Assembly (NCBI GenBank): GCA_026014495.1
Contig: JAOZIF010000165.1
Coordinates: 1 to 41,900 of the forward strand
DNA length: 41,900 nt
Origin: Candidatus Bathyarchaeum sp.
GTDB taxonomy: Archaea > Thermoproteota > Bathyarchaeia > Bathyarchaeales > Bathyarchaeaceae
Direction: 5' to 3'
How positions within the stretch are numbered: position 1 is the first letter of the stretch; each line of letters begins with the position of its first letter. The position numbers were made by a program, and so were the translations under genes. The notes below the pieces were generated by a model. That model had not been told where the DNA came from. It was given only the letters and a program-made list of their open reading frames with translations, and did no database searches. This document shows positions 1 to 7,848 of this stretch, piece by piece.

Positions 1-53
1 TTAGGACCCTGTCCCGTAGGGGTTCGTGGGTTCGAATCCCACCCCCCGCACCA
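1..53 (+). tRNA. tRNA-Leu(UAG), 3' part, cut by the window edge
   Basis: The window opens inside the anticodon loop. Base 1 can be T33, followed by anticodon TAG, then the 3' anticodon stem CCCTG. A long variable arm follows with a CCC/GGG stem, typical of type II tRNAs (Leu, Ser). The T-arm GTGGG-TTCGAAT-CCCAC is at 26-42, the acceptor strand at 43-49, discriminator A at 50 and an encoded CCA at 51-53. The long variable arm with TAG fits leucine. The 5' half lies outside the window, so identity rests on the anticodon reading. Confidence 0.85.
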
Positions 54-140
54 TTTTGCTGGAGAATTTGTTTGGTTTGATTTTTTCGCTTATTCCTAAA
101 TGCTTAAAACAAACATAATCTTAGTGGCTATCAAAACAAA

Positions 141-809
141 ATGGCTAGCTCTTGTATGGCAGGAAAAGATAAAATGCCGCAAGTTGAGAATCCCACTGGT
201 TTTTTTGGAAAACTGTTAGCAAGAGGTATGGCTTGGGGACATAGGGGTTTTTATAAAAATGCTGCCAAGGTTCTTGATCTTCAGCCTGATGACAGTTATC
301 TTGAGATCGGATTTGGTTCTGGTTTATTTATCAAAAAATATGCTGCCCATGTTTCCAGAATAGCTGGATTAGATTATTCTAAAGATATGGTGAACTTAGC
401 AAGCAGCATCAACAAGGGGCTCGTTAAAGCAGGAAAAGCTGAATTCAAAGAAGGAAACGTATCCTCTATACCGTGGGGTGATAATGAGTTTTCTGTAGTT
501 GTGGGGATTGAAACATTTTTCTTCTGGCCCGAACCAAAAACTGCACTAAAAGAAATCTTAAGAGTATTAGCACCTGAAGGCAGGTTAGTTCTTGAAATGG
601 CTTACAACAAGGATGATGGAAGAGACCACACAAAACATATAGAAAAATATAATTTTACACTATATAGCGGCGAAGAAATGAAGAAATTACTAGTTGAATC
701 TGGGTTTAGCGATGTTTCTATTGTTTATTACAAAAGCATATGGATTCCATTCAAAGGACATGTTGTTCCTAAAGGCATGGTTGTAAAAGCAAAAAAAGGC
801 AAAAACTGA
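141..809 (+). CDS. Class I SAM-dependent methyltransferase (UbiE-like fold)
   Basis: This 222-residue protein has a Rossmann-type methyltransferase core. Motif I is EIGFGSG (about residues 55-61), followed by an acidic residue after the second strand (GLDYS, D78) that would bind the SAM ribose. A strand reading VVVGIETFFFWPEP and a helix-strand of the type LKEILRVLAPEGRLVLEM match the usual post-motif layout. It is probably soluble; the substrate cannot be told. Start ATG 141 is the first of three in-frame methionines (1, 6, 12), and M6 or M12 could be used instead. The gene lies alone between tRNA-Leu and a tRNA-like relic, which may mean it came with an integration event. Confidence 0.85.
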   Translation: MASSCMAGKDKMPQVENPTGFFGKLLARGMAWGHRGFYKNAAKVLDLQPDDSYLEIGFGSGLFIKKYAAHVSRIAGLDYSKDMVNLASSINKGLVKAGKAEFKEGNVSSIPWGDNEFSVVVGIETFFFWPEPKTALKEILRVLAPEGRLVLEMAYNKDDGRDHTKHIEKYNFTLYSGEEMKKLLVESGFSDVSIVYYKSIWIPFKGHVVPKGMVVKAKKGKN

Positions 810-828
810 TACTAATCGTTTACTGGGA

Positions 829-860
829 AACTGATTGGGTTCAAATCCCGCTCCGCACCA
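829..860 (+). pseudogene. Decayed tRNA 3' tail (T-loop to CCA)
   Basis: Bases 840-846 read TTCAAAT like a T-loop, followed by CCC and ending in CCGCACCA. From the end of the T-loop to the end of CCA there are only 14 bases, where a tRNA needs 16. The T-stem does not pair fully, and no matching 5' acceptor (GCGGAGC) was found upstream. It therefore looks like a broken tRNA end rather than a working gene. Confidence 0.45.
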
Positions 861-963
861 TTTGATGCGTCTGCTTTTCTGTTTGGGTCAGAGTTTTTTT
901 ATTCTCTAGTTGAGAGCAAAGGATTTTAGGCGCTGTGATTTTGTTCAAAAGCTGTGATTTGCA

Positions 964-1650
964 TTGCCGTATTGTGAAAATTGTGGAAAAGAGGTAAGCT
1001 CATCTTCAAAGTTTTGTGGACGATGTGGTTCTCCAGTAAACGTTGACACGCAAGCAACAACTGTGGATTCGCCTAAAGCAGTAAGTGCTGCTCCACAACC
1101 TGCTCCAAGCGTTTCTCCACAGACACAAACAAAGTCCACGTCTGAGCCAGTATTGGGTGTTTTGATGTTAAGAAAACCTAAATCTCTTGGCAGATATGAC
1201 AGCTTTTCAGGCGTATTGACGGGTCAGCGGCTTATTTTTGCTCAAATGACCGGCGATATGTTAAAGGATGCAATTAAGCAATCCAGAGAGCAGGCTAAAT
1301 CTGAAGGTAAGGGCTTTTTTGGTCAATGGGCTGAGCAACTTAAGGCTTCGGCGTCTTTTGCACAGCGTTACTACAGTATGGAGCCTTCAGTAGTGTTGGC
1401 TGAGACACCTGGCAACTCTGCAGTTCAAAACAGTTCTGTAAACGAAGTCAAATTGAAACTCAAAGATACTGGAACTCAAAATAATACTCGTGAATTTGAG
1501 ATTGAAATAAAGTCCAGTTCTGGAAAGTACAAGTTTAGAATGGATGAAAACAACGATTACGTGCAGATGCTAAAGACTGTTTATGGAGACCGAGTTAAAA
1601 CTCCGTTTGGATACTTCAGTAAGGGCGGAATGAAATTTAGTATAGGCTAA
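964..1650 (+). CDS. Zinc-ribbon protein of unknown function
   Basis: The 228-residue protein begins with a compact zinc ribbon: C4-x2-C7 and C18-x2-C21, with the KFCGRCG signature of the zinc_ribbon_2/zf-ribbon_3 class. A linker rich in P, A, S, T and Q follows (about 25-60). The C-terminal domain of about 160 residues has alternating strands and may be PH-like (GVLTGQRLIFAQM; KYKFRMDENNDYVQML). An upstream in-frame stop leaves TTG 964 as the only start that keeps the first zinc knuckle. The gene converges on the next one and the two overlap by four bases at their stops. No function is assigned. Confidence 0.7.
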   Translation: MPYCENCGKEVSSSSKFCGRCGSPVNVDTQATTVDSPKAVSAAPQPAPSVSPQTQTKSTSEPVLGVLMLRKPKSLGRYDSFSGVLTGQRLIFAQMTGDMLKDAIKQSREQAKSEGKGFFGQWAEQLKASASFAQRYYSMEPSVVLAETPGNSAVQNSSVNEVKLKLKDTGTQNNTREFEIEIKSSSGKYKFRMDENNDYVQMLKTVYGDRVKTPFGYFSKGGMKFSIG

Positions 1651-2735
1651 TTGCCACCAATTGACTGTATTTCACTGCTTTGAGGTATTCCATCTTCATT
1701 TGTGTCTACCCAATGGAACATGTAATAGCAGTCTGTGTAGGCGTCAAGGTTTTGGGACATAACTTCTTTGAAGTATATTCCTGACGCCCAGGTTCCTTTC
1801 CATCCGACGCCATACATGACCAAAAAAGTGTTGTCGCCTTCCACATCATAAAACACCATTGCAATGAACATGTCTTCACTGTATCCGGAAGACGCAATGA
1901 CTGATAAAGGAAAATCGCAAATAGGTGCGCCTGTTCTGTTTTCAAAACAAAGATAATCCCCGTTCACGGTGAACGTGATAGGCAACAGATTTTTTACTGT
2001 TTCATAATAGTTTACGACCACGTTAGCAAGCCGTCCTCCAAACAGCGCGATTGTGGAATTGTTTATGGTTGTGGTGTTGATTGCGCCTGAAGGTAGCAGC
2101 CAGTTTTGTTGTGTGCTAAAGCCGTAGTTTTGAGTGTTTGTGCAAAGGTTTCTTAGTATTTCTCCTGATGTGCCGTCGTAAGTTGCTTCTGCCTGATTTT
2201 GGAGGGATGGATTGTTATAAATGAAGTACACTGTGTTAGCTGGGGCATTTAGAATCTGTTCGTTGGCAACTTCACTTAAACTGAGGTTACACTCTTTACA
2301 TTCTATTAAAATGTTAAAACTAAAGCTTGTTACGTCTTTGATTTTGGGAGAAACAGCCAACTCTAGTTGTATATGTTCTACTTGATTTGTGTATATGGGG
2401 TACCCCGTGTAGTCCCATGACAGCATCATGTTTTGTTGTGCATCTAGGGGCAACCAGTTTTGGGTCATAAGCTTTAGTACTACAGAATTGTTGCCTTCAT
2501 TTCGCACGTAGAAGTCATAATATTGTGTTGCCCCTGCGAGCAAGTTTCCCCAGTCTACTTGGTATACTACTTTTTCGCAGGTTGGGTCTGAATAAATTTG
2601 TACATTGTTTGATACCTCAACCGCAGAAACACTAAGAACGGGAGTTCTAAGAAACAGTAAATTAATCTGAACAAACGCAAACAGCGATACGCTAAGCAGC
2701 AAAATCGAGGCATACGATTTGTTGCGCTGCAACAT
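1647..2735 (-). CDS. Membrane-anchored surface protein with a beta-sandwich-like domain
   Basis: This 362-residue protein has an N-terminal hydrophobic segment (about 8-30) that could be a signal anchor, so most of it is probably outside the cell. Residues about 40-145 form a domain with a Y-x-D-x-x-C opening, a DWG-L-x-x-G turn, an NW-P motif and a WDY-x-G motif. The same order of motifs occurs in the gene at 32460. The rest is rich in N, T and Y with several cysteines, ending in acidic D-x-N-x-D-G-like loops (DTNEDG) that could bind calcium. No enzyme motif is visible. The start ATG sits directly before the hydrophobic segment. Confidence 0.6.
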   Translation of the reverse strand: MLQRNKSYASILLLSVSLFAFVQINLLFLRTPVLSVSAVEVSNNVQIYSDPTCEKVVYQVDWGNLLAGATQYYDFYVRNEGNNSVVLKLMTQNWLPLDAQQNMMLSWDYTGYPIYTNQVEHIQLELAVSPKIKDVTSFSFNILIECKECNLSLSEVANEQILNAPANTVYFIYNNPSLQNQAEATYDGTSGEILRNLCTNTQNYGFSTQQNWLLPSGAINTTTINNSTIALFGGRLANVVVNYYETVKNLLPITFTVNGDYLCFENRTGAPICDFPLSVIASSGYSEDMFIAMVFYDVEGDNTFLVMYGVGWKGTWASGIYFKEVMSQNLDAYTDCYYMFHWVDTNEDGIPQSSEIQSIGGN

Positions 2736-3158
2736 TTTTCACCCATATTTTAACCTTTTAATCATAACAAGAAGTTAAATTTTGGGGTATATAGACGGTA
2801 CAAGTACCTCAAATAAGTCCAGAGATTGAAACCTCACAAAACCCAGCAACAACAAAACACAAACCCGCCAGCATATTAGGAGACTAATATAGGTACATTG
2901 TTAAAAACAACCTTTTTTCAAAAAAAAAAACAAGAAAGAACACGCCTGCTCTTCAATTCTGTTTTCTTTGCTTTTGTCGGCAGCAATGGTGACTGTAATC
3001 TGTAAACAAGGCTGTCTAATCACTCAAGAATCTCAAAACGTAAAAAAACGCCAAAAAGTGCCAAGTTTAGACTGTTCTGCTTATTTATACGCGTTCAAAA
3101 AATCCATACAAAATCATTATATTACTCTTGCTTATCCTTAAGTGAAAACGTAACTTCG
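2736..3158. other. Intergenic region between divergent genes
   Basis: These 423 bases hold no supported gene. They contain repeat-1 copy A at 2871-2925 and an A-tract at 2920-2930. A TATA-like TTTATAC lies near 3084, about 75 bases before the transporter start. A and T tracts dominate the rest. Confidence 0.6.
2871..2925 (+). repeat. Repeat-1 copy A (GAGA-loop hairpin element)
   Basis: The core TATTAGGAGACTAATA (2874-2889) is a perfect 6-bp inverted repeat around GAGA. It is followed by AGGTACATTGTT, an A-run and CCTTTTTTC. This copy lies between two divergent genes, with no plus-strand gene directly upstream. Confidence 0.8.
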
Positions 3159-3161
3159 GTG

Positions 3162-3911
3162 ATGAAACAAATGAAAACCATCAACATTGCCATGATAGGT
3201 GTTAGCGCTGCACTTTATGCTGTAGTAGGCATCTTAACAAACATGGGACTTGTAACTCCCGTTGTGGGCGTAGTAAAATTTTGGCCAGCAGTCATAATCC
3301 CCGGAATTTTTGCTGTGCTTTTTGGTCCTTGGGTAGGCGGAATTGGTGCAGCAATCGGAATCTTCGTTAGTGACATGGTTCAACCTGGACACGGAATAGC
3401 TCTTTTAGCGCTCACTGTTGGGTCAACCTCAAATTTTGCTGGGTTTTATCTAGTTGGTTTGATTTCAAGAAAGAAGATGAAGTGGCGTGACATACTTATC
3501 CTATTAGCTGTTGGTAGTGTGGCGTTAACTGGAATGAGTGCTTACCTGTTCTTAATTGAACAGTTAACTCTAGAGGTTTTAGCCATTTTCTTGGGAGTTA
3601 TCTTCGCTTCAGATGTCCTAGTTGTTGGATTTGGGTTATGGAAACCTGAATGGAAAACCTATGGTTTAGCATCTGTTGTTGGACTTCTTGTTGGAAGCGC
3701 AATAATCGGTTTTGGTCTTTTGGCCTACAGCCAAATTCTTCCATTACCCCTAACAACTGGATATGAACGCAACGCACCAATATACGCAAGCTTATTCTGG
3801 ATGCTTTGGACATTTGCTACCGAAATTCCATTCCTTGTAACAATTGTTCCACCTGTTGTAAAAATATGCTACCGTGCATTCCCTTTCTTAGCACCTCAAG
3901 ATAAACCATAA
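3162..3911 (+). CDS. Multi-pass membrane protein, probable ECF-type substrate-binding (S) component
   Basis: This protein of about 249 residues has six or more hydrophobic segments. An early pattern of small and glycine-rich residues (FGPWVGGIGAAIGIFVSDM) is typical of ECF-transporter S components. An S component binds a vitamin-like substrate in the membrane and works with an energising T component and ATPases, which are not nearby. The stop codon overlaps the ATG of pantoate kinase, and coaD follows, so the three genes look co-transcribed. This suggests uptake of pantoate, pantothenate or another CoA precursor; that is an inference from context. ATG 3162 is preferred to GTG 3159 directly before it. 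Confidence 0.65.
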   Translation: MKQMKTINIAMIGVSAALYAVVGILTNMGLVTPVVGVVKFWPAVIIPGIFAVLFGPWVGGIGAAIGIFVSDMVQPGHGIALLALTVGSTSNFAGFYLVGLISRKKMKWRDILILLAVGSVALTGMSAYLFLIEQLTLEVLAIFLGVIFASDVLVVGFGLWKPEWKTYGLASVVGLLVGSAIIGFGLLAYSQILPLPLTTGYERNAPIYASLFWMLWTFATEIPFLVTIVPPVVKICYRAFPFLAPQDKP

Positions 3912-4858
3912 TGGAGAAAACTGACATGCTCAATCTAGCAAGAGCCTTTAGCCCTGCTGGCATCTCTAGCTTTTTTGAGATATGTGACCAAACCGCAAAT
4001 GGAAAACTGATTGCAGACCCCGAGCAGGTTGGTGCTCGTGGGGGCGGTTTTTCTCCAGACAAAGGCGTTTTAACAGAGGTTGTTGTGGCTGAGGCTAAAG
4101 AAAAACAGGTTCAAGTGTTCATCAACGGGAAATCTTGCCCTGAAGCTGAAACAACAAAATCAGTTGTTAACGCCCTTTTGAAACATGTTTCAGAAACATA
4201 CAATGTCACCGTAAACCATCACGTGGAGGTTCCTGTTGGTGCTGGTTTTGGCTCTAGTGCAGCAGGCGCCCTAAGTGCTGCTTTGGCTCTAAGTAAAGCG
4301 TTGAGGCTGAATTTCACATACAATCAATTAGGCAGAGTAGCTCATGTTGCTGAAGTAAAATCCAAAACGGGTTTAGGAACAGTTGGTCCACTACTATTTG
4401 GAGGCTGCGGATTAACAATCAAGCCTGGAGCACCCGGATTAGCTCAGTTAGACCGCATTCCTGTTTCTTCTGACCACAGACTAGTCATTGGCACATTTAG
4501 ACCATATCCTACAAAAGAAATACTTTCTTTTCCAGAACAAAGAGAAAGAATTAACTACTGGGGACAAAAAACTCTCAAACGTATCCTTGCAGACCCATCT
4601 TTGGAGAACTTTATGGATGCTTGCAAAACATTTTCCTTGGAGACGGGTTTTGCTACGAGCCGCGTCAAAAAGTTGATGGAACTGTCCGAGAACGCGGGGG
4701 CTGTTGGTGCTGCACAGAACATGTTGGGGGAAGCTGTTCATGCCTTGGTTACCGTAGACAACTTGGAATCTGTTCATGAATCCTTCAAAAAGTTATTACC
4801 AAAAGAAAAGATTATAATCGCAAACCTTGACTTTCAAGGCGCACGCATAGTCGGGTGA
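3911..4858 (+). CDS. Pantoate kinase (archaeal GHMP kinase, COG1829)
   Basis: Archaea phosphorylate pantoate to 4-phosphopantoate with this kinase, before phosphopantothenate synthetase, on the way to coenzyme A. The 315-residue length is usual. The GHMP ATP-binding loop PVGAGFGSSAAGA is at about 109-120. The N-terminal AFSPAGISSFFEI and the RGGGFSPDKGV stretch are characteristic of the pantoate-kinase branch rather than mevalonate or homoserine kinases. A late glycine-rich segment (AGAVGAAQNMLGEAVHA) matches GHMP motif 3. The ATG overlaps the preceding stop (TAATG), which indicates translational coupling. A CoaD gene follows ten bases later, which supports the assignment. Confidence 0.9.
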   Translation: MEKTDMLNLARAFSPAGISSFFEICDQTANGKLIADPEQVGARGGGFSPDKGVLTEVVVAEAKEKQVQVFINGKSCPEAETTKSVVNALLKHVSETYNVTVNHHVEVPVGAGFGSSAAGALSAALALSKALRLNFTYNQLGRVAHVAEVKSKTGLGTVGPLLFGGCGLTIKPGAPGLAQLDRIPVSSDHRLVIGTFRPYPTKEILSFPEQRERINYWGQKTLKRILADPSLENFMDACKTFSLETGFATSRVKKLMELSENAGAVGAAQNMLGEAVHALVTVDNLESVHESFKKLLPKEKIIIANLDFQGARIVG

Positions 4859-4867
4859 TAATGTATC

Positions 4868-5335
4868 GTGGAACGAATGTTTAAGACCGTGGCTGTTGGA
4901 GGAACCTTTGACCTATTTCACAATGGTCATTTAGCCCTGTTGCTTAAAGCATTCGAGGTTGGTAACTATGTTCTTATTGGTTTGTGCTCAGATGACTTTG
5001 TCAAGTCAAGGAAGCCTCACAGTATAGCGTCCTATGCCCAGCGTCTTGAAGACCTAAAAGAGTTCTTGAAAAAAAACGGGCTTTTGGAACGAGCAGAAAT
5101 TACGCCCTTAACTGATGCTTACGGAGTCACATTGTCAGATACACGAATCGATGCCATTGTTGTAAGTGAAGAAACAGAGCCTCGTGCTTATGAAATCAAC
5201 AAAAAACGGAAAAGTTTGGGCTTATCATCCTTGCCCATTGTAACTGTCAAGATGGTTTTGTCTGAAGACCATTACCCAATCTCGTCTACGCGTATCTGGT
5301 TTGAAGAGATTGACAGAGAAGGACACTTGCTCTAA
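4868..5335 (+). CDS. coaD: Phosphopantetheine adenylyltransferase, archaeal type (COG1019)
   Basis: The enzyme transfers AMP from ATP to 4'-phosphopantetheine to give dephospho-CoA. The 155-residue protein has the nucleotidyltransferase signature GGTFDLFHNGH (11-21) and the second motif ISSTR (138-142). Both belong to the HxGH/ISSTR superfamily, and the short form is the archaeal-eukaryotic type. It lies directly after pantoate kinase in the same operon, so two steps of CoA synthesis are linked here. GTG 4868 is the first possible start; ATG 4877, giving MFKTVAVGG, is equally plausible and closer to family N-termini. Confidence 0.9.
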   Translation: MERMFKTVAVGGTFDLFHNGHLALLLKAFEVGNYVLIGLCSDDFVKSRKPHSIASYAQRLEDLKEFLKKNGLLERAEITPLTDAYGVTLSDTRIDAIVVSEETEPRAYEINKKRKSLGLSSLPIVTVKMVLSEDHYPISSTRIWFEEIDREGHLL

Positions 5336-5395
5336 CTTTAGCGACTGTTTTAAGCTCCTTTGTACACAGTTTATGTCAAAGACTGATGTGATGCA

Positions 5396-6511
5396 GTGAA
5401 AAGAACAGGGGTTACAAACCTTCCACTCCATTACGGTAAAGCGCCAAGATGGCTTGTTTTTAGAATGCAAAAACTAGCCAAAGAAATGGTGACCATAATG
5501 GTGGACGAGTATGGCGTGGACATGTTCTTGCGGCGCGTTTCTGATCCCTTGTGGTTTCAGGCTTTGGGTTGCGTTTTGGGTTACGATTGGCATTCCTCTG
5601 GTGTGACTACTGTTTTAACGGGGGTTCTAAAGATCGCAGTAAACTCAACAGAGGTTGGTTTAACTGTTTGTGGCGGAAAAGGAAAGACCTCCCGTAAAAC
5701 TCCTGCAGAAATTGACCTTCTGGGCGAAAAATATGGCTTCTCCTCAAACAAACTTGATGGGTTATTATATGCTAGTAAAATGAGCGCCAAAGTCGACACA
5801 ACTGCCGTTCAAGCAGGTTATCCCCTTTATCATCATGCCTTTTTTGTCACCGAACATGGAGAATGGGCTGTAGTTCAGCAAGGACTAAACACCGAGAACC
5901 GCTCAGCACGGAGATACCATTGGCTGTCTGAGAACGTTAAAGATTTTGTTGTTGAACCGCACGATGCCGTAGTTGGAGACATAAAACATGATGTTGTGTT
6001 AGACATGACTGCACAGGCAAGTGAAGGCTGCAGAAAAACCTCTACTGACATCATCAACGAGAACCCAAAAAAGTTGAGAAAAACTCTGTTTTCTATTCGT
6101 CCCACAAATCAAAAATCTTTGCAGGAGTGGATTCCATCGCCTCTGGAAAAAAATTATGCGGTCGATGCTTTTTCTTTACCACGTAACCTTGATTGGAAAG
6201 CAGTTAAACGAGCATACGATTTTCAGCCCAAAAATTACGAAGAATTACTGGGTATCAAAGGCGTAGGTCCTGCAACTGTCCGTGCTTTAGCTTTGGTTTC
6301 CGAGTTGGTTCACGGCGAGAAGCCATGCTGGGATGACCCTATCAAATACAGTTTTTGTGTGGGTGGAAAAGATGGGGTTCCTTATCCTGTGGACAGGGCA
6401 ACTTATGATGAAACGATTGAAATTTTGGAGAATGCTGTGAAGCAGGCTAAGGTTGGTGGTAAGGAGAAACTTAATGCAGTGAAACGGCTTCGTGTTCTTG
6501 CTGCTAGGTGA
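5396..6511 (+). CDS. DUF763 family protein with a helix-hairpin-helix
   Basis: The N-terminus MKRTGVTNLPLHYGKAPRWL is the hallmark of the DUF763 (COG1415) family, common in archaea and thermophiles and of unknown function. The 371-residue length is normal. A helix-hairpin-helix of the type LLGIKGVGPATVRALALV lies near residue 285, as in DNA-binding and repair proteins, so a nucleic-acid role is possible but unproven. The start is GTG 5396, the codon that yields the family N-terminus. It lies 60 bases after coaD and may be read from the same transcript. Confidence 0.85.
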   Translation: MKRTGVTNLPLHYGKAPRWLVFRMQKLAKEMVTIMVDEYGVDMFLRRVSDPLWFQALGCVLGYDWHSSGVTTVLTGVLKIAVNSTEVGLTVCGGKGKTSRKTPAEIDLLGEKYGFSSNKLDGLLYASKMSAKVDTTAVQAGYPLYHHAFFVTEHGEWAVVQQGLNTENRSARRYHWLSENVKDFVVEPHDAVVGDIKHDVVLDMTAQASEGCRKTSTDIINENPKKLRKTLFSIRPTNQKSLQEWIPSPLEKNYAVDAFSLPRNLDWKAVKRAYDFQPKNYEELLGIKGVGPATVRALALVSELVHGEKPCWDDPIKYSFCVGGKDGVPYPVDRATYDETIEILENAVKQAKVGGKEKLNAVKRLRVLAAR

Positions 6512-6575
6512 TGTTAACTGTTTTTTGGGATTGTTTATGTTTTAATTCAATTTTAACATGAATGGTTAAAAACTT

Positions 6576-6583
6576 CTTATATC
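6576..6583 (+). promoter_or_regulatory. TATA box for the small gene at 6623
   Basis: CTTATATC at 6576-6583 resembles an archaeal TATA box. Transcription would start about 25 bases on, near 6605. This makes TTG 6596 an unlikely start and favours ATG 6623. Confidence 0.45.
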
Positions 6584-6622
6584 TTAAGTCTTGTATTGCA
6601 ATATGATGTAAGTGTGCCAACA

Positions 6623-6844
6623 ATGCCGAAAAAAGCTCATATCACAGTGAACTTGTTGCCCGAAGCATCAAAATCAACAACAACTCAAATCAAAGGCAGA
6701 ATACGAAACAATGCAAAAATCCCCTTATGCAAAGAAATAGAGGCCATAACAATAGAAGATATTGACGCATCCTATGAGAACTTGAAAAAACACGGCATTT
6801 CCAGCAACGTAGCACGAAACCTCATGGATTTGTACACCGAGTAA
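6623..6844 (+). CDS. Small protein of unknown function (73 aa)
   Basis: I do not recognise the family. The protein opens with a short beta-like stretch (KKAHITVNLLPEAS), then a basic segment, and ends in an acidic helical part (ITIEDIDASYENLKKHGIS). It has no cysteine pairs and no membrane segment. An upstream in-frame TTG at 6596 would extend it by nine residues, but it probably lies before the transcription start. The gene stands alone on the plus strand, facing the thiol-redox operon. Coding status is likely but not certain. Confidence 0.5.
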   Translation: MPKKAHITVNLLPEASKSTTTQIKGRIRNNAKIPLCKEIEAITIEDIDASYENLKKHGISSNVARNLMDLYTE

Positions 6845-6916
6845 CAAAAAACATTGCCAAACAGTGTAGCACCCAAAAATCTGAAACCCTAAACTTGAAT
6901 CACTAACTTTCGTAAG

Positions 6917-7462
6917 TTACGATATTTTTTCGCGCACTTGTGTGGTCACATCCAATTCAGCAAACATCTCCCTTTTCGCTTTACATATTGGACAAACATA
7001 AGGTGGGTCTTCGCGGAAACATACATAGCCGCATTGTTTGCAGTACCACAATTTTGTTTGTATTTCAGGCGTTTTCTTTATTGCTGTTTTTGCACTTTCG
7101 GCTGTTTGTTCAGTGGAAATTGTGTATGCTCTGCCTTGTTTTTCTAGGGGTCTTCTTTCTGGAATGGGTTTTGCAGACTTTTTTTTGTCATAAATCTCTT
7201 TTGTGACGTATAACCCGCAGTAACATTGTCCATAATCGTTTACATCGGGGTCTCTGTAGTCACATGGGCAGATTATATCTCTGTCCAGTTCCAGCTTTCC
7301 TGAAGCTAATCTACATGGGCACGAAGGGTAGCCATAGCGTTGTTCGTTTTTGTGCAGTCCTTCAAGCAGGTCTTTGAGAAGCTCTTGGTCGGATGCTAGA
7401 TAATATCCGTTGGTTTTTGCGTCATTTTCTGCTCGTTTTCTTGTGTTTTCTATTGTTGTCAA
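6917..7462 (-). CDS. Ferredoxin-thioredoxin reductase catalytic subunit fused to a rubredoxin-like domain
   Basis: The N-terminal half carries the FTR catalytic motifs: C48-P-C50, C65-P-C67 and C80-Y-C82. These hold a 4Fe-4S cluster and an active-site disulfide and pass electrons from ferredoxin to a thiol partner. After a linker rich in K and P, residues about 138-165 form a rubredoxin-like iron site, C141-x2-C144 and C157-x2-C160, with the WYCKQCGYV and CPICKA signatures. The fusion could give the reductase its own one-electron relay. The start overlaps the stop of the upstream glutaredoxin-like gene by four bases, so the two form an operon and probably a functional pair. Confidence 0.88.
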   Translation of the reverse strand: MTTIENTRKRAENDAKTNGYYLASDQELLKDLLEGLHKNEQRYGYPSCPCRLASGKLELDRDIICPCDYRDPDVNDYGQCYCGLYVTKEIYDKKKSAKPIPERRPLEKQGRAYTISTEQTAESAKTAIKKTPEIQTKLWYCKQCGYVCFREDPPYVCPICKAKREMFAELDVTTQVREKIS

Positions 7463-7743
7463 AGCTCCAAAACCTCTCTTAGTTTGTCTTGTGGTGCACC
7501 AGTCAACAGAATCTTGTTGTCTATGATTACGGTTGGATATGCAAGTGGTCCTCCACGGGTTTGGATGTCTTGCCTAATTTTGTTTCTATCTTCACTGCTA
7601 CAAAGGTCGACGTCAATGTATTCGTATTCAATCTCATTCTCGTTCAAGAATTTCTTGGCACGTTTGCACCAGCCACATGTGCTTATTGCGTACAAGAGAA
7701 CGTGGTGCTTGTTGTTTTTTCCCGCAACTTTTACGGTTTGCAT
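7459..7743 (-). CDS. Glutaredoxin/NrdH-like thiol-disulfide protein
   Basis: The 94-residue protein has a thioredoxin fold. The redox motif C23-G-W-C26 follows the first strand (HVLLYAIS), and the cis-proline segment AYPTVIIDNK lies near residue 70. It lacks a signal peptide and would act in the cytoplasm, reducing protein disulfides or ribonucleotide reductase. The downstream FTR-rubredoxin gene overlaps it by four bases, which suggests that ferredoxin-derived electrons reduce this protein. It could equally be called a small thioredoxin. Confidence 0.85.
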   Translation of the reverse strand: MQTVKVAGKNNKHHVLLYAISTCGWCKRAKKFLNENEIEYEYIDVDLCSSEDRNKIRQDIQTRGGPLAYPTVIIDNKILLTGAPQDKLREVLEL

Positions 7744-7848
7744 CTATATCTCCCCTTTTTACTGTTACTTTTGCGATTTGATAAAAATTAACTAATAATT
7801 GTAAATGCTATTGTTCCTCATTAAGGTATCACAAAAGACAGACAACAG

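Noticed and set aside
3157-3163. GTGATGA resembling a C box of a C/D guide RNA
   Set aside because: It coincides with the start codons of the transporter gene, and no D-box partner was found at a suitable distance.
6596-6622. TTG start for the small gene at 6623
   Set aside because: A TATA-like box at 6576-6583 places the transcription start after this TTG.
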